From the NCBI GenBank assembly GCA_010094025.1, contig ML991820.1, forward strand, positions 1 to 64,000: 64,000 bases of DNA, given 5' to 3'. This stretch comes from Viridothelium virens. Its lineage: Eukaryota; Ascomycota; Dothideomycetes; Trypetheliales; Trypetheliaceae. Under the pieces are notes generated by a model. It made no database searches and was not told the origin of the DNA. It saw nothing but the letters and a program-made list of their open reading frames with translations. Positions 34,948 through 45,968 of this stretch are shown here, piece by piece. The translations under genes and the position numbers were made by a program. Positions within the stretch are counted from its first letter, which is position 1. Each line of letters starts with the position of its first letter.

Positions 34948-36220
34948 TTAGAAAGAGGGGTTAGCATTCTCCAAAAGCTGGGCAAAGTAAGCCTGGAACC
35001 AGGTTCCGGCCTGAGGAGAAGGTTGGAGAGCATCAGAGAGACTGCAGTGGTAGTCGTAGCGAGGCGCACTAGAGTCGGAGGTACCGTCGCACTCGCCACC
35101 AGGCTTGACCCAGACGAAGGCATCCGCAAGAGCGTCGCCGGTGTTGGTGGTTGGGCGAACACCGAAGCCGGTGCCGACGACGTTGCACCAGTCACCCCAG
35201 GCTTGCTGTTTGGTGGGCTGAACACCGTTGCGGCCTGTTGTTATCAGTATTCGACATGGCCTTCTACAGCGGGAGGGCTCAGCATGAGAACTTACTTGTG
35301 TCAGTGATGAAGTGAGCGGGGAAGCCCTGTTGCGTGAGGAGCGGCGCAAGAGCGTTGATGTAGAGCTTCTCGTCGTAGTTGGAGTCACCTGAAGTGTAAG
35401 ATGGGGCGGAAGCGAGGTTAAATCCGTTGTAGTTGGCGACGTTGGTAGCAAGACCACGGACTTGGGAGGGGGAGCCAGCAGAAGTGTAAAGCGAACCAAA
35501 AAGTTGCGCCGCGGGACCGATGTTAGCGGACCATCCGAGCCAGCCGGCGTGTCCGGCATCGAGGTACATGGCGACATTGGGCAAGTTGAGCTGCTGCATG
35601 GCGTAGGTGACACCTGCCTTATACGCCGATTCGGCCGCAGAGCAGTTGGCAACGTTCAGGTTGGTGACAAGGTTGGCAAGACTGTCGGGTTCGATCAGGA
35701 GAACAGTGTCGACGGAGGGGTAGGCCTGAAGTTGGGCCTTGATGCTGTCGATATATTTCTCGTAGTTGGCAAGGCCGTTGTTTGCAACGGAAAATTCTCC
35801 GTTAGACGCGGCAGCGGAACAATCACGATTAGGAAGATCGTAGACAACGAAGGCTCCGATTATAGGAGGACTGGCGCCAGCGGCATTCTGCTTCTGGATG
35901 TCGGCGAGGTAAGTTCCCATGGATGGAACCTTCGCAGTTGAGTCGAGCCAGGCGAATGTGCCGACTTTAGCGACTGATGATGCCTTGGTGTTGTAGGGAG
36001 CTGACAGTGAAGGGACGGCAGAGCTCAAGATCTCGGAAGCATAGTAGGGGTTGGCATAAATCTGCTTTCCAGTGAAGGGGTTCCCCACGGTTGAACCGCC
36101 TGTCGTTGCTGCGGATGCTGCGGGAGCCGCAGGGCTTGCGGCACCTGTGGCAACTGGGGAAGCCTGGACGGCGGCCAGTATGGCCGTGAAGGCCGCGAGA
36201 GTGGAGGCAAGAGGTGCCAT
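34948..36220 (-). CDS. Secreted GH6 cellobiohydrolase, no cellulose-binding module
   Basis: Exo-acting 1,4-beta-glucanase releasing cellobiose from non-reducing cellulose ends; secreted. Two exons, 35296..36220 and 34948..35234 (intron 61 bases), 403 residues. I chose the ATG at 36220 because it begins a clean signal peptide (MAPLASTLAAFTAILAAVQA). An upstream in-frame ATG at 36301 would bury it. A short Ala/Ser/Thr linker-like stretch (22-46) remains, but no CBM1 precedes it. GH6 motifs: FVVYDLPNRDC (D133, counterpart of Cel6A D175), LLIEPDSLANLVTNL (catalytic acid D179), YLDAGHAGWLGW, QQAWGDWCNVVGTGFG, WVKPGGECDGTSD. It aligns along its whole length with Trichoderma Cel6A minus the CBM. Specificity could be endoglucanase in some GH6, but fungal members like this are cellobiohydrolases. 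Confidence 0.95.
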
Positions 36221-39200
36221 CTTGAGTATAGTTATGATGAGTGAAAGACTGACCAAACAAGAGAACGATAGACAGTTAGCGAAAATGACTGAATCTTCCA
36301 ACGAAACCGGGCAGACCTTTGACTTTTATAACAAAGGGTTACCTTGAGATGCGGGTTTCGAAACACAGAATTCTGACATGTGGGAATAACGATGCTTGAG
36401 CCTGAATTCAAATGAAGAAAGTCTTAGACCGAAGATGGTAAGCTGCAAGGCAAAGACTAGGCAGACTACAAGCAGGGACTGCATAACATATTAAAAGTGC
36501 AATAACAACAGACCTTGACAAGAGATCATTTTGCCTGCATTACTGCCCAGTCCACCAATCCTAAGGTGAGCTGTCAATCGCACCCTCAGAAGAGACCAGC
36601 GTAGAACAGTTTTATTAACGAGCCTATCGGAAAGCAAAGCTAGTATGCTGGACCCTGATCAGCGCCTGCTTCCGAGAATCCAATAGGCACCATAGCGCTG
36701 GAAGCTGCAGGGAAACGTCGGGGTAAAAGCTCTCAGAAGCAGGTACCCTGAAACATCCTGTCCAAGAATGCGGGGTCCTCGTCCACGTAAATTACGGCTA
36801 AGGGCTGGGCTGAGGTTTAAGCCACATACGGTAAAGTCCATGGGTAAGAGTTGATTATCGAAGGTCTGCTGATGGGTTCCCATATTTACCCGTAGGACAC
36901 GAGAACGAAGAATGGGATATGTTCGGCAGAGTGAAAATGTGACTTTGAACCTCAAAGAATAACTCACATTCGACAAATCCTACAGGCGGCGCCCTGTGCC
37001 ACCGCAGAGACCCTGCCAAGCATGCGATCTATTTTGCCGTCCATTGCCTAATGGTGTCCAGGGTAAGCTGGCTACATTAGTAGCATTCTGCAGTAACATT
37101 TCATAGATTAAGTGAAGATGATGGAGGTGGGAAACCCCTGGCAACTCTTTTTGTGGAGTGGCGGTATACCGGATACTGCTGTCCATGTGATCCTTGAATG
37201 AGGACGGATGCTATTTCTATTGACTTGGACAGGAGAATGGAGCTTCCGTATCTCCTTTGCGGAATCGATGCTGCAGGTGCGTGGTTCGAAGAAGACGTGA
37301 GGCTTGCTCGCGTCTATGCAGTGTGCTTCTAGACGCATGGATGCTGAAGGGTCGAAGGAACTCTGCCTTCGATTGGTTTCATTATAATCGCGTGCTGGCA
37401 GATACCCGTCCACGTACTCGGATCGAGCCATATCGCCCTGGATTGACCGCTTCGATCCATATCAGTAAATATCAACGGCGCCAAGGACCATGATCAAGTT
37501 GCTCTGCTTCAAATGTTATTAGATAGCGCCGCCACACATGTCTTTTCATCCATGGTCTCACATCGTGTCTTTGATTATCTTCAATCTTCAATCTTCATAG
37601 ACTTCGTGGCTCGCAACAAATGCACCTGCAACCAGTTGATCGTCAATTCCATGTCAAACGATTACAATGGCCTCATATCCTATCTGACCCGTTTGAAGGC
37701 TTCGGCAGAGGCGTGCTCACCGGCACTCTACTCGCCGACGCTTGTATTATTCACCTTGACGTCAGTTAATTTCTTGATCTGCCGCGACATCTCCTGGTTC
37801 GGAGTGTCACACTCTGGCCGCAAGTTATGCTTCCATATATCCGGCATCAGATCACACTAAGAAAGAGCCTCACGACTTGCGGATGTCGTATGGCTGAAAT
37901 GGAGCCGTGCGAGCCGTAGTGGATTAGGGTGCGGATCAAGTTAAGTCTAACGGGACCCGCATTCAGCGCTCAGGCTCTTCTCTCGCCAAGACTGCGGGAT
38001 CGTCGACTGACAGTGATAGCATAGCAGTGGGAATTGTTCTGAGGATGCTGGCTCCAAGTATCGTTTTGGGAAGAGACGAAGCAATAGTCGATTTTTAAGT
38101 CGAAAGGTTGCGAACGTCAGAGAAGGACATCTTTGTGAGTGGATTCGAGATCAAGTCGAAATTGTGAAATTCCCGTTACAAGTTGCGGCGAACAATTCTC
38201 AACGAAATACTCGAGACTGCTAAATCAATGCTCGGTGATATGGCATGAAGTCGTGCTCCTTGTCCGAGTTAGTGGTCTTTAGAGCGACGGAGATGCCAGT
38301 CAGATTGCCTTCCTCGTGAGAAATTGGATTTTTCACAAAAGGAGACCCTCGTTTGCGTCGTTCGCGAATCTCTTTGCACGCCGTGCCTAAGCCACCTACT
38401 CCTCTCACAGATGCGGCCCGCAGACTTGATGTCCTGGTATATTACTGACGTCTTGCATAGCAAGGATACATATTCCGAGCCATAATGAGCGATATGAGCT
38501 TTTTTCTGAAATATGCTGCGTGCGAACTATCGCTTGTTTTCGCCCCATAACAACACGCATCTTGCTCTCAGTTGAACCCGTAGCTACCGAGAACGTGTTC
38601 GGAATTCTCAAAGACATCATTCTGGGAGACAGCACGAAGAGATTGAGAAGCGGTATCAGGAGATGATAGTGGAGGTGCTTAGGCGCCGAGCCGGCAGGTT
38701 CCGGCAGGTCGATTTCCTGCTCCCCTGATCAACGCGTTCCTTCCGTCGCGAGAGAGGGGCTCTCTCTCCGCAGCAACGGGTTCGGGTGGACGCGTCACTC
38801 GCCCATCTCATTTTCGCTCTCGTAAAATTTTTCGAAACTCGTCAACTGCTTTCGGTAATCTGGTATCTAATTCCAGCGTTTCTTAGACGCCATGATACCT
38901 TCTTCCAAAATAACTCCGCATTGGACACTCCTGTTGAGGGCGATGATTCCAATCAATGCTCCAAGAGCCATCGGTGGGACTGGAAGGCTCCGTGCCTCTT
39001 CCCTAGTCAGCCTTGTTCGCGCTGGGACTTCGATTCATCTGTAATCTGAGACCTGTGAAGGGAAGATTTTTCTAGGTACTAGAATGGGGTGAGGCACGCA
39101 AGTGACTTTCTGATAATAGCGTCGGGGAAACGGGGCGGTAGAAAGACAGTCGTCACGGAGCTCACATCGTAATTTCAGTGCTTCTGATTGATTTGTTACT

Positions 39201-40936
39201 CGTTACATCAGCTCCATTCGTCCTGTTCAACGTGGTCCTCGCAATTGTTACGAATTCTTAAGGTTCTTATGAACAGTTGCTGGTCAAATCCGCGACGGAA
39301 TGAGTCACAAGACTACGTTCCATAATAGATGCGTATGCACTGTGGCCAGGTCTGATACAGCTCTATTGTCGCGGTCTCTTCTTGGAATAAAGAAAGACAT
39401 TCATTCGCTATATATCCCCTTCAATATCTTATCGACCGTCACAGTTTGTCTAGTCCTTTGTATGGCTTCCTCAAGGGTATACCGCTCGATCTTGCAGGAT
39501 TGGACCAAAGAGAGGCTTCATGTCGTCTTAAGCCTTAGGTTCTCGCCAGTTTTTGAAGAGCAGCAATATATCTACACATGCTGACGAATGAGCCTGCAGT
39601 GACTGGGTGGTCTAAATCGTACGTACCGTGGTATATACCACCTGTGCGCCTGAATACCACCCTATGATAGGGTCAACTCGAGCCAGCTTGTGGAATCATC
39701 TGCACCTATATAACTATGATGAGACCACTCGTTGGCTCAGTTTGTCCAACCAGAGGCCCGAAAAGACTCCCTCAGGTAATAGCGCCGAGGATGCGGGGAC
39801 GGCTCACCTTGAGCATCGTCGAACCCAAGGCACTGTCAAGCGGTTGAAGCAAAAGCAAGATGCGCAGGCGATTAGCAGATTTGCTTGGGCCGACAATAGC
39901 TCAGACTAAGAAAGAACTTCGCTGTGGAATTACATGAAGTGAGGTAGTGTGAGGAGGATTCCAAGCAAATTGCATTGTAATCAGCGACGGTTGCTGCAGA
40001 CGAACGCTTGTAGAGTATGCAAAGGTTATTTGCAAAGAAGAGTTACCAGATCGAGCCGGTGGTACTGGAGTCTGCGACTATACTGATTATAATGGGGTGT
40101 TTAAATTCGACTTCCTGATTCCAATCAGGTTTCCAAACAGTGTTGATCCCCGGATCAAAGAACTGAGGCTCGAAACACTTCGTTGCATTCCTAGTGGACT
40201 ACCAGAAGCGGTACACTCTTCCAAAAATCTGGGCCTCCTTGAAGATACTGCCAGAAGTCGGGAAGTAAATCGTGTAATCCTGAGCAGTATTTCCACAGTG
40301 TACGGAGTACCATCTCTGATATTTCATAGGTAAGGACACACACACATATCTGCACGGACCTTTCCCCAGCCACTTATTAATTAGCATCCCAACCGTAGCC
40401 GTCCGGGGTAAAAGGGCGGAATATCTCCACATCCTCATCCAGAGCCAAGACTCCACCTCCCCGAGCTTCTCTGGTGTCTGTGCCGTTCAGTGCCGCACTG
40501 TAAGTGACTACTCCGTGCCACTGCCGTTGTAGAACCCGTCGCGATTGGATCCAATGACTTCCCGGCAAAATTTGCGCTCTTCATGCAGATCTGCACGTGT
40601 TACGCCTATCCCCGCCTTTTGTGGAGTTGGTCGAAGCCGCTTCGAAGGCTTTCGGTGCTTTCGGTGCTTTCCATGACGGCTATCCTGCCGGAGATTGGAT
40701 CGTCTAGAACGTCTAGGATATCCATCTCGCTGGATCCAAAGTGGACACCATTAGGCTATGTAACGCTCGCAGACATGTCTTGGCGTCAACTGTGAGCTAA
40801 TTCCTTTCAACTTCATCTCTTTGCCATTCTCACATTTCTCTTCTCATCCGGTTTGCTTCAAAAACCTTGCTGTTTGTTCTTTCCTGCTCTCTTTACGGTG
40901 TTGGCGTAGCTCCTCCCCTCACCCCGCTCCACCACC
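36221..40936. other. 4.7 kb gene-poor region
   Basis: No family-like frame was found on either strand. Short frames (for example 37513-37860, and 39628-39909 with a charged C-terminal half) lack supporting introns or domains. The ends are presumably the promoters of the divergent cellulase and permease genes. No terminal repeats or transposase fragments were recognised. Confidence 0.5.
36324..36330 (-). promoter_or_regulatory. TATA box of the GH6 gene
   Basis: TATAAAA on the - strand, about 100 bases before the chosen start codon: a normal position for a fungal TATA box. A single GGCTAA (XlnR/Xyr1 half site) at 36796-36801 lies further upstream, but one hexamer is weak evidence. Confidence 0.55.
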
Positions 40937-42695
40937 ATGGGCGTCGAAATTGAAAACGGCCATGACGGCAAGGACGAGTTCAACCATACCGCCTACGGTG
41001 TGACTGGCGATGAAAAATTCAATCCTGAATTCATAGACAGTGCAGTAGTCGCGAATGCCGATGTGCCTATTCGACAATTAGAGGCGCCGCCTCTTGTGCG
41101 CGACCTCTCTCCAGAAGATCGCGTCGTTTTGGAAAGGAAGCTTGTGAGAAAGATTGACTTTAGACTGCTCCCCATGATCATCTTGATGTACATCATGAAC
41201 TATCTCGATCGAAACAATCTCCCCTCGGCCAAGCTGGCCGGACTGTCCAGCGATTTGCATCTGACCGGAGATCAATTCAATACGGCTGTCAGTGTTCTCT
41301 TTGTTGGGTATCTGTTAATGCAAGGTACGAAAAGACTGTGATACTGGTGATCAAGACCGTGACTGATGATGTTTAAGTTCCCTCGAATCTGCTATTGAAC
41401 AAGATAGGCATGCCGGGAGTCTACCTTCCATGCTGTATGATGGTTTGGGGCGTTGTCTCCGGTGCCACCGCCGGCTGTCAAACGTATGGGGGTTTGGTAG
41501 CCGTTCGCTTCTTCCTAGGATTTGTCGAGGCCGCATACTTTCCAGGTTGCTTATTCTTCCTGTCTTCTTGGTATACGCGCAAGGAGCTTGCCTTCCGCAC
41601 TGCAATGCTGTACTCCGGTTCACTCATCTCTGGCGCATTTTCTGGCTTAATTGCTGCTGGTATTACCGCGCATATGGATGGTGATAGAGGTCTACGGGCA
41701 TGGTAAGATTGATCCAGCTCATGAATATCTAGGATCTGATCCTCTGGGCCAATACTGATTGTCCGTTAGGCGTTGGCTTTTCATCATTGAAGGCTCCATC
41801 ACTGTCGTCATTGCTGGTATTGCGCTTCTAATTCTTCCTAATTTTCCCCGAACGACGAAGTGGTTAACTGAAGAAGAACGCCAACTTGCAATCTGGCGGT
41901 TACAAGAAGATATTGGAACAGATGATTGGGTCGGGTCCGAACAGCAGAGCTTCTTCCATGGTTTCAAGCTCGCTGCTCAGGATGCTAAAATGTGGATCCT
42001 CATGATCATGCTTACTGGGATCGTCAGTTCAGGAAGCGTGACGAATTTCTTCCCGATCGTGGTCAAGACCCTCGGGTACAACAATATCAACACTCTCTTA
42101 CTCTCCGCACCACCATACGTTCTGGCCGTCATAGCAACGTTCATAAATGCTTGGCATGCTGACAGGACCGGTGAGCGGTATTTGCATGTTGTCTTGCCTC
42201 TTTGCGTCGGCGTTGCTGCTTTTATCCTCGGTGTTGCTACAACGTCAACGGCACCGAGATATGTCGCAATGATGTTGATGGTGCCAGGAGTGTACACCGG
42301 ATATGTCGTCGTGCTGGCTTGGATTGCGAACGTCATGCCACGTCCACCCGCGAAACGAGCGGCAGCCCAGGCGGCGATTAATGCTGTATCGAACTGTTCT
42401 TCCATCTACGCCTCGTACATGTATCCGGATTCAGCTGCTCCAAGATACAGTATGTCCATTACTTTTCCCGAACAGTCTCTCACTTGACATTTTGCTAATA
42501 TTTTGACTAGCTGTTGCCTTCTCAGTCGATTGCGCGACAGCTGCATTGGCGATCATCATGGCGACCTTATTGAGGTTTATTCTGGTGAGGCTGAATAGGA
42601 AGCTTGATCGAGGAGAACACGTAGAGGGAGCGGTTGCTGTAGCTGCCGGTGTACCTGACGAAGAGGCGAAGAAGGGCTTCAGATTTTTGACTTAG
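40937..42695 (+). CDS. MFS permease, Dal5/allantoate (anion:cation symporter) family
   Basis: Plasma-membrane importer of organic acids or vitamins (allantoate, nicotinate, pantothenate and similar). Four exons: 40937..41324, 41378..41702, 41770..42449, 42511..42695; 525 residues, the usual size. Family features: the N-terminal RKIDFRLLPMIILMYIMNYLDRNNLPSAKLAGL segment around TM1, VPSNLLLNKIG after TM2, FFLGFVEAAYFPG (TM4), YTRKELAFRTAMLYSG, and the TM6 exit RWLFIIEGSITVV. A second six-helix half follows, with the last helix in exon 4. Both tails are cytosolic. All three introns begin with GTA and end with AAG, TAG or TAG. The substrate cannot be told from sequence. A link to the nitrogen genes 25 kb away would be speculation. 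Confidence 0.92.
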
Positions 42696-43215
42696 GACGT
42701 CACCGTCCTTTAATTCGACATGGAAATTTAATGACATAAAGGTTGTAAGGTTGTACATATCATGAGATGAAATGCCGTTTAGATGTTCATTATATTTCAG
42801 CTTGATGATGTTTTCTTGCTGAGTACCTTTCACTAGGTATGAGCCACTTTTATTGCTAATTGCAACAATTAGTGTCTTGGGAATACGCCACACGTCTATC
42901 CCTTCTAGACTTTAAGAGATCATCTTCTCACGGGCTGACATCGGAGTTTCGCCAATGGTGTCACCTGGATGTCGTACGACCAGTATCGTTTCCGAAACTA
43001 GCCCCAGAAGCTATGGTCAACTGGGATAGGACGAGAACGGTTCCAATCTCTGAGAAACTCCTCTTTGTGATTTGGGAATGTAGCCCTTGTTCCAAATCAT
43101 CGAGACGAAATCAGGACCTTCCCACTTCGGCGTATGATTTCCTAGACAGAACACACACATACTGAACCATGCACCATCGTGGCCACTGGATCAATGTGTT
43201 CTGTGTACCACCCTA
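42696..43215. other. Convergent spacer
   Basis: 520 bases between convergent genes; no feature seen. Confidence 0.5.
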
Positions 43216-44310
43216 CTACTGTACCACAGTAGTCGCATTGGTCTTGATAACTTGTTCCAGTATCCCGCCCAACTCATCATAGCCAATCTTCCCTCTCCCC
43301 TCCTCCCCACCAACCTCCTCCAACGCCCGTCTATACACTTCCCTCATATCCTCTTCCTTCACCCTCACCACATACCCCATCCCCGTAATCATCGTCACCA
43401 CCTTCTCTCCGTTCCCCTCCCTCCTCCCCCCCCCCCCCCCCCCCCCCCTCACCAACCCCGCCGCCCACTCCTCCCCATCCACATCCCACGCCTCATACCC
43501 GACCCTCCTCGCCACCGCCCTCAACTCCACCCTCCCCTCCGCCTCCAACCCCTCCCTCACCACCCTCACACACGCCTCCCGCCTCCTCATCTCCTCCTCC
43601 CACTCCTTGCGCTCCCTCTCCCGCCGCGCCTCCACCTCCCCCCGCCTCCGCTCTTCAATCGCCATCTCCGCCACCGCCCTCCGTCGCTTCTCCTCGTACA
43701 CCGCTGTCTCTCGCTCCTCGGCATCCGCCCGCTCGGCCGCTCGCTGCGCCTCCCCGCGTGACCGCTGGAACTCGTGGTATGCGCGGCGCTGCTCGCGGCG
43801 CGCGAGGGAGCGGGCTTTTTTGGCGCCGACGTTGCGGTTCGTGGCGGTGGTGTTGTTGTTTGGGTGGGGAGCACCGCCGTTGGCGGGGTTGGCGTTGGGG
43901 GCTGCGGCGTTGGGTGGGAGAGGGTGGTCGGCGGGGTATGGGGGTTGGGGAGGTGCGTCGAGGAGGTCGTCGTCAAGATCGTCGTCTGAAGAGTTGGGTT
44001 CTTCAGCTTCGGCATTATGGTCGTTTATAGGTGGCTGGCCTGGGACTGCTTGGAAGTCGTTTCTATCTGGTATCTCGGCATGCTGGTTGGGAGGAAGGTC
44101 GTTTAAAGGGTGTTGGGTGGAGGTAGGGTCATCTTGAGCTACGAAGCGGTGTTGAACGTATTGCTGAATTGAAGGACCGAAGTAGAGGACTGTACAAAGG
44201 AAGAGGGTGTGAGCTATGTCTTGGAGGAGAGGCGTGCCGGGGGTCGTGAAAGGAAGTAGGCGATTGATGAAGGACTGGAGGAAGTGAAGAGGTGTAAAGA
44301 TGCTTGCCAT
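43216..44310 (-). CDS. Membrane-anchored coiled-coil protein with poly-Gly run
   Basis: 364 residues, one exon. Two hydrophobic stretches near the N-terminus (FTPLHFLQSFINRLLPF and DIAHTLFLCTVLYFGPSI, about 5-48) suggest a membrane anchor. An acidic/Pro/Asn-rich linker (about 60-165) follows, then an Arg/Glu coiled coil (about 168-250). A more ordered C-terminal domain (MITGMGYVVRVKEEDMREVYRRALEEV) contains a predicted short helix pair. Eight glycines coded by a 23-base G/C homopolymer interrupt the region after the coiled coil. No family recognised with certainty; it looks like a conserved fungal organelle or ER membrane protein of unknown role. Divergent from ribosomal protein uS7, 275 bases apart. 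Confidence 0.78.
   Translation of the reverse strand: MASIFTPLHFLQSFINRLLPFTTPGTPLLQDIAHTLFLCTVLYFGPSIQQYVQHRFVAQDDPTSTQHPLNDLPPNQHAEIPDRNDFQAVPGQPPINDHNAEAEEPNSSDDDLDDDLLDAPPQPPYPADHPLPPNAAAPNANPANGGAPHPNNNTTATNRNVGAKKARSLARREQRRAYHEFQRSRGEAQRAAERADAEERETAVYEEKRRRAVAEMAIEERRRGEVEARRERERKEWEEEMRRREACVRVVREGLEAEGRVELRAVARRVGYEAWDVDGEEWAAGLVRGGGGGGGRREGNGEKVVTMITGMGYVVRVKEEDMREVYRRALEEVGGEEGRGKIGYDELGGILEQVIKTNATTVVQ
43426..43448. repeat. 23-base poly-C (poly-G on the coding strand)
   Basis: Uninterrupted C run on the + strand, inside the coding region of the membrane-anchored protein, where it gives poly-glycine. It is prone to slippage in cells and to length errors in sequencing; each change not divisible by three would shift the frame. 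Confidence 0.9.
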
Positions 44311-44585
44311 GACGGAGGAGGCTCAGATATAAATTAAAGGTCAAGCAGTGGAGATTAGTGGAAAGAAATTATAACATATTATACAGTTGTGAATTTTTTG
44401 ACTGCAGAACAAGTAGCGGCGCTTTGTGACGTGAATCCCCCAGAGCTCCGCGGGGTTGACCGCCCGCTCGCTCCGCCAAACAATCCGCCCACACACATTC
44501 GGCAATTTCCGTCTCGTGCAAATTCACCACCACCATCCGCCAGCGACGTCCACTCAATACCACCAGCTACCGCAAATCATCCAAC
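44311..44585. promoter_or_regulatory. Bidirectional promoter: membrane protein gene / uS7
   Basis: 275 bases between two divergent ATGs. Contains a CRE-like TGACGTGA at 44427-44434 and a GC-rich block at about 44448-44480. The ribosomal protein gene should be strongly expressed, so its elements dominate here; assignment of single sites is inference. Confidence 0.55.
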
Positions 44586-45419
44586 ATGTCGGACGATAAT
44601 GGCGATGATGTCCAGGAAGTCAGCACCACCGGCGTATCCGTCCTTCCCAAGGAGATCACAGACCAGCAAGGGCAGGTGAAACTATTCAACAAGTGGACGT
44701 ACGAAGATGTGGAGATTAGGGACATATCGCTCACGTATGCTATCGCTTTTTTTTTACCGTTTCGCCCTGTCAGTTACTTGCGGGAGCAATAAGAATAAAC
44801 ACATCTATTCCAAGACAATGAGCTAATATATTTCTGACAGCGATTACATCCAAATCCGCACACCAGTCTACATCTCCCACTCGGCTGGTCGCTATGCTGT
44901 CAAACGCTTCCGCAAAGCTCAGTGCCCGATCATTGAGCGATTGACTAACTCGCTCATGATGAACGGCCGAAATAACGGCAAGAAGCTTATGGCTGTCCGC
45001 ATCGTTGCTCACTCCTTCGAGATTGTACGTCGTCTCTATGTTCCTTTCACATAATCAACTCGACAGCTACCAGTTCTCTACTAATACAAAGCTTTATTCA
45101 GATCCACATCATGACAGATCAAAACCCCATCCAAGTCGCTGTCGACGCCATCGTCAATTGCGGACCCCGTGAAGACAGCACGCGTATCGGTTCGGCCGGA
45201 ACGGTGCGTCGCCAAGCTGTAGATGTCTCACCATTACGACGTGTCAACCAAGCAATTGCCCTTCTTACCATCGGTGCCCGTGAAGCCTCGTTCAGGAATG
45301 TCAAGAGCATTGCAGAGTGTCTGGCCGAAGAGCTGATTAACGCGGCGAAGGGGAGCAGTAACTCGTATGCGATCAAGAAGAAGGACGAGTTGGAGCGGGT
45401 GGCGAAGAGTAATCGGTAG
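44586..45419 (+). CDS. rps5: 40S ribosomal protein uS7 (Rps5)
   Basis: Component of the small ribosomal subunit head at the mRNA exit/E site. Three exons: 44586..44734, 44841..45024, 45102..45419; 216 residues against 225 in yeast, differing only at the acidic N-terminus. Conserved stretches: [88 protein letters not shown] and the C-terminal [16 protein letters not shown]. Introns of 106 and 77 bases are longer than most in the window, as is usual for fungal ribosomal protein genes. Confidence 0.98.
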
Positions 45420-45968
45420 AGTGGAGACGACAAGGGGAAGAGACACGGGATGGGGAGCATGGGTTCTCATGGTTATGGGATTACGTGGGCTTTGGCTACT
45501 GAGCTAAGTAGCTACATCATAGGAGCGAAATCCACGGCATTTGTATTTCAATACTTTGAAGTATATTTTGGAAGCGTATCCTTGAGCTAATTCGTGAATT
45601 GAGGATGATCTGCATAATAAACATTGGGTAAGGATATACAGTATCTACCAAACAAATTACGACAGCAGCACACAAAAAGTAGAACAGTTCGGGAAATTCT
45701 GTTCAACGAATCCATACGCCATGCAGATGCAGACCGCTGGAACGCTTCCCATCGATAAGCCCAACTTATCTCCTGAAAGTGAAAAGTATGAATCTCACAA
45801 ACTCGCATTTACACCATTCACACACCTCCATGCGTCTCAGATGCCCCCATTCCTACAGACCATCTCTTCTCAACCAAGGCAACTCCTCCCCGGCACTCTT
45901 CTCACACCCAAGATTCTCTTCAAACTCAACTTCTTCCTCATATCTCACTGGCACCGCTCCTTCCCCTC
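45420..45968. other. Convergent spacer
   Basis: 549 bases between the uS7 3' end and the stop of the next - strand gene. Nothing recognised besides 3' UTR-like AT-rich sequence. Confidence 0.5.

Noticed and set aside
39628-39909. 93-residue + strand frame with charged C-terminal half
   Set aside because: No domain, no supporting intron and no neighbour context; could be chance.
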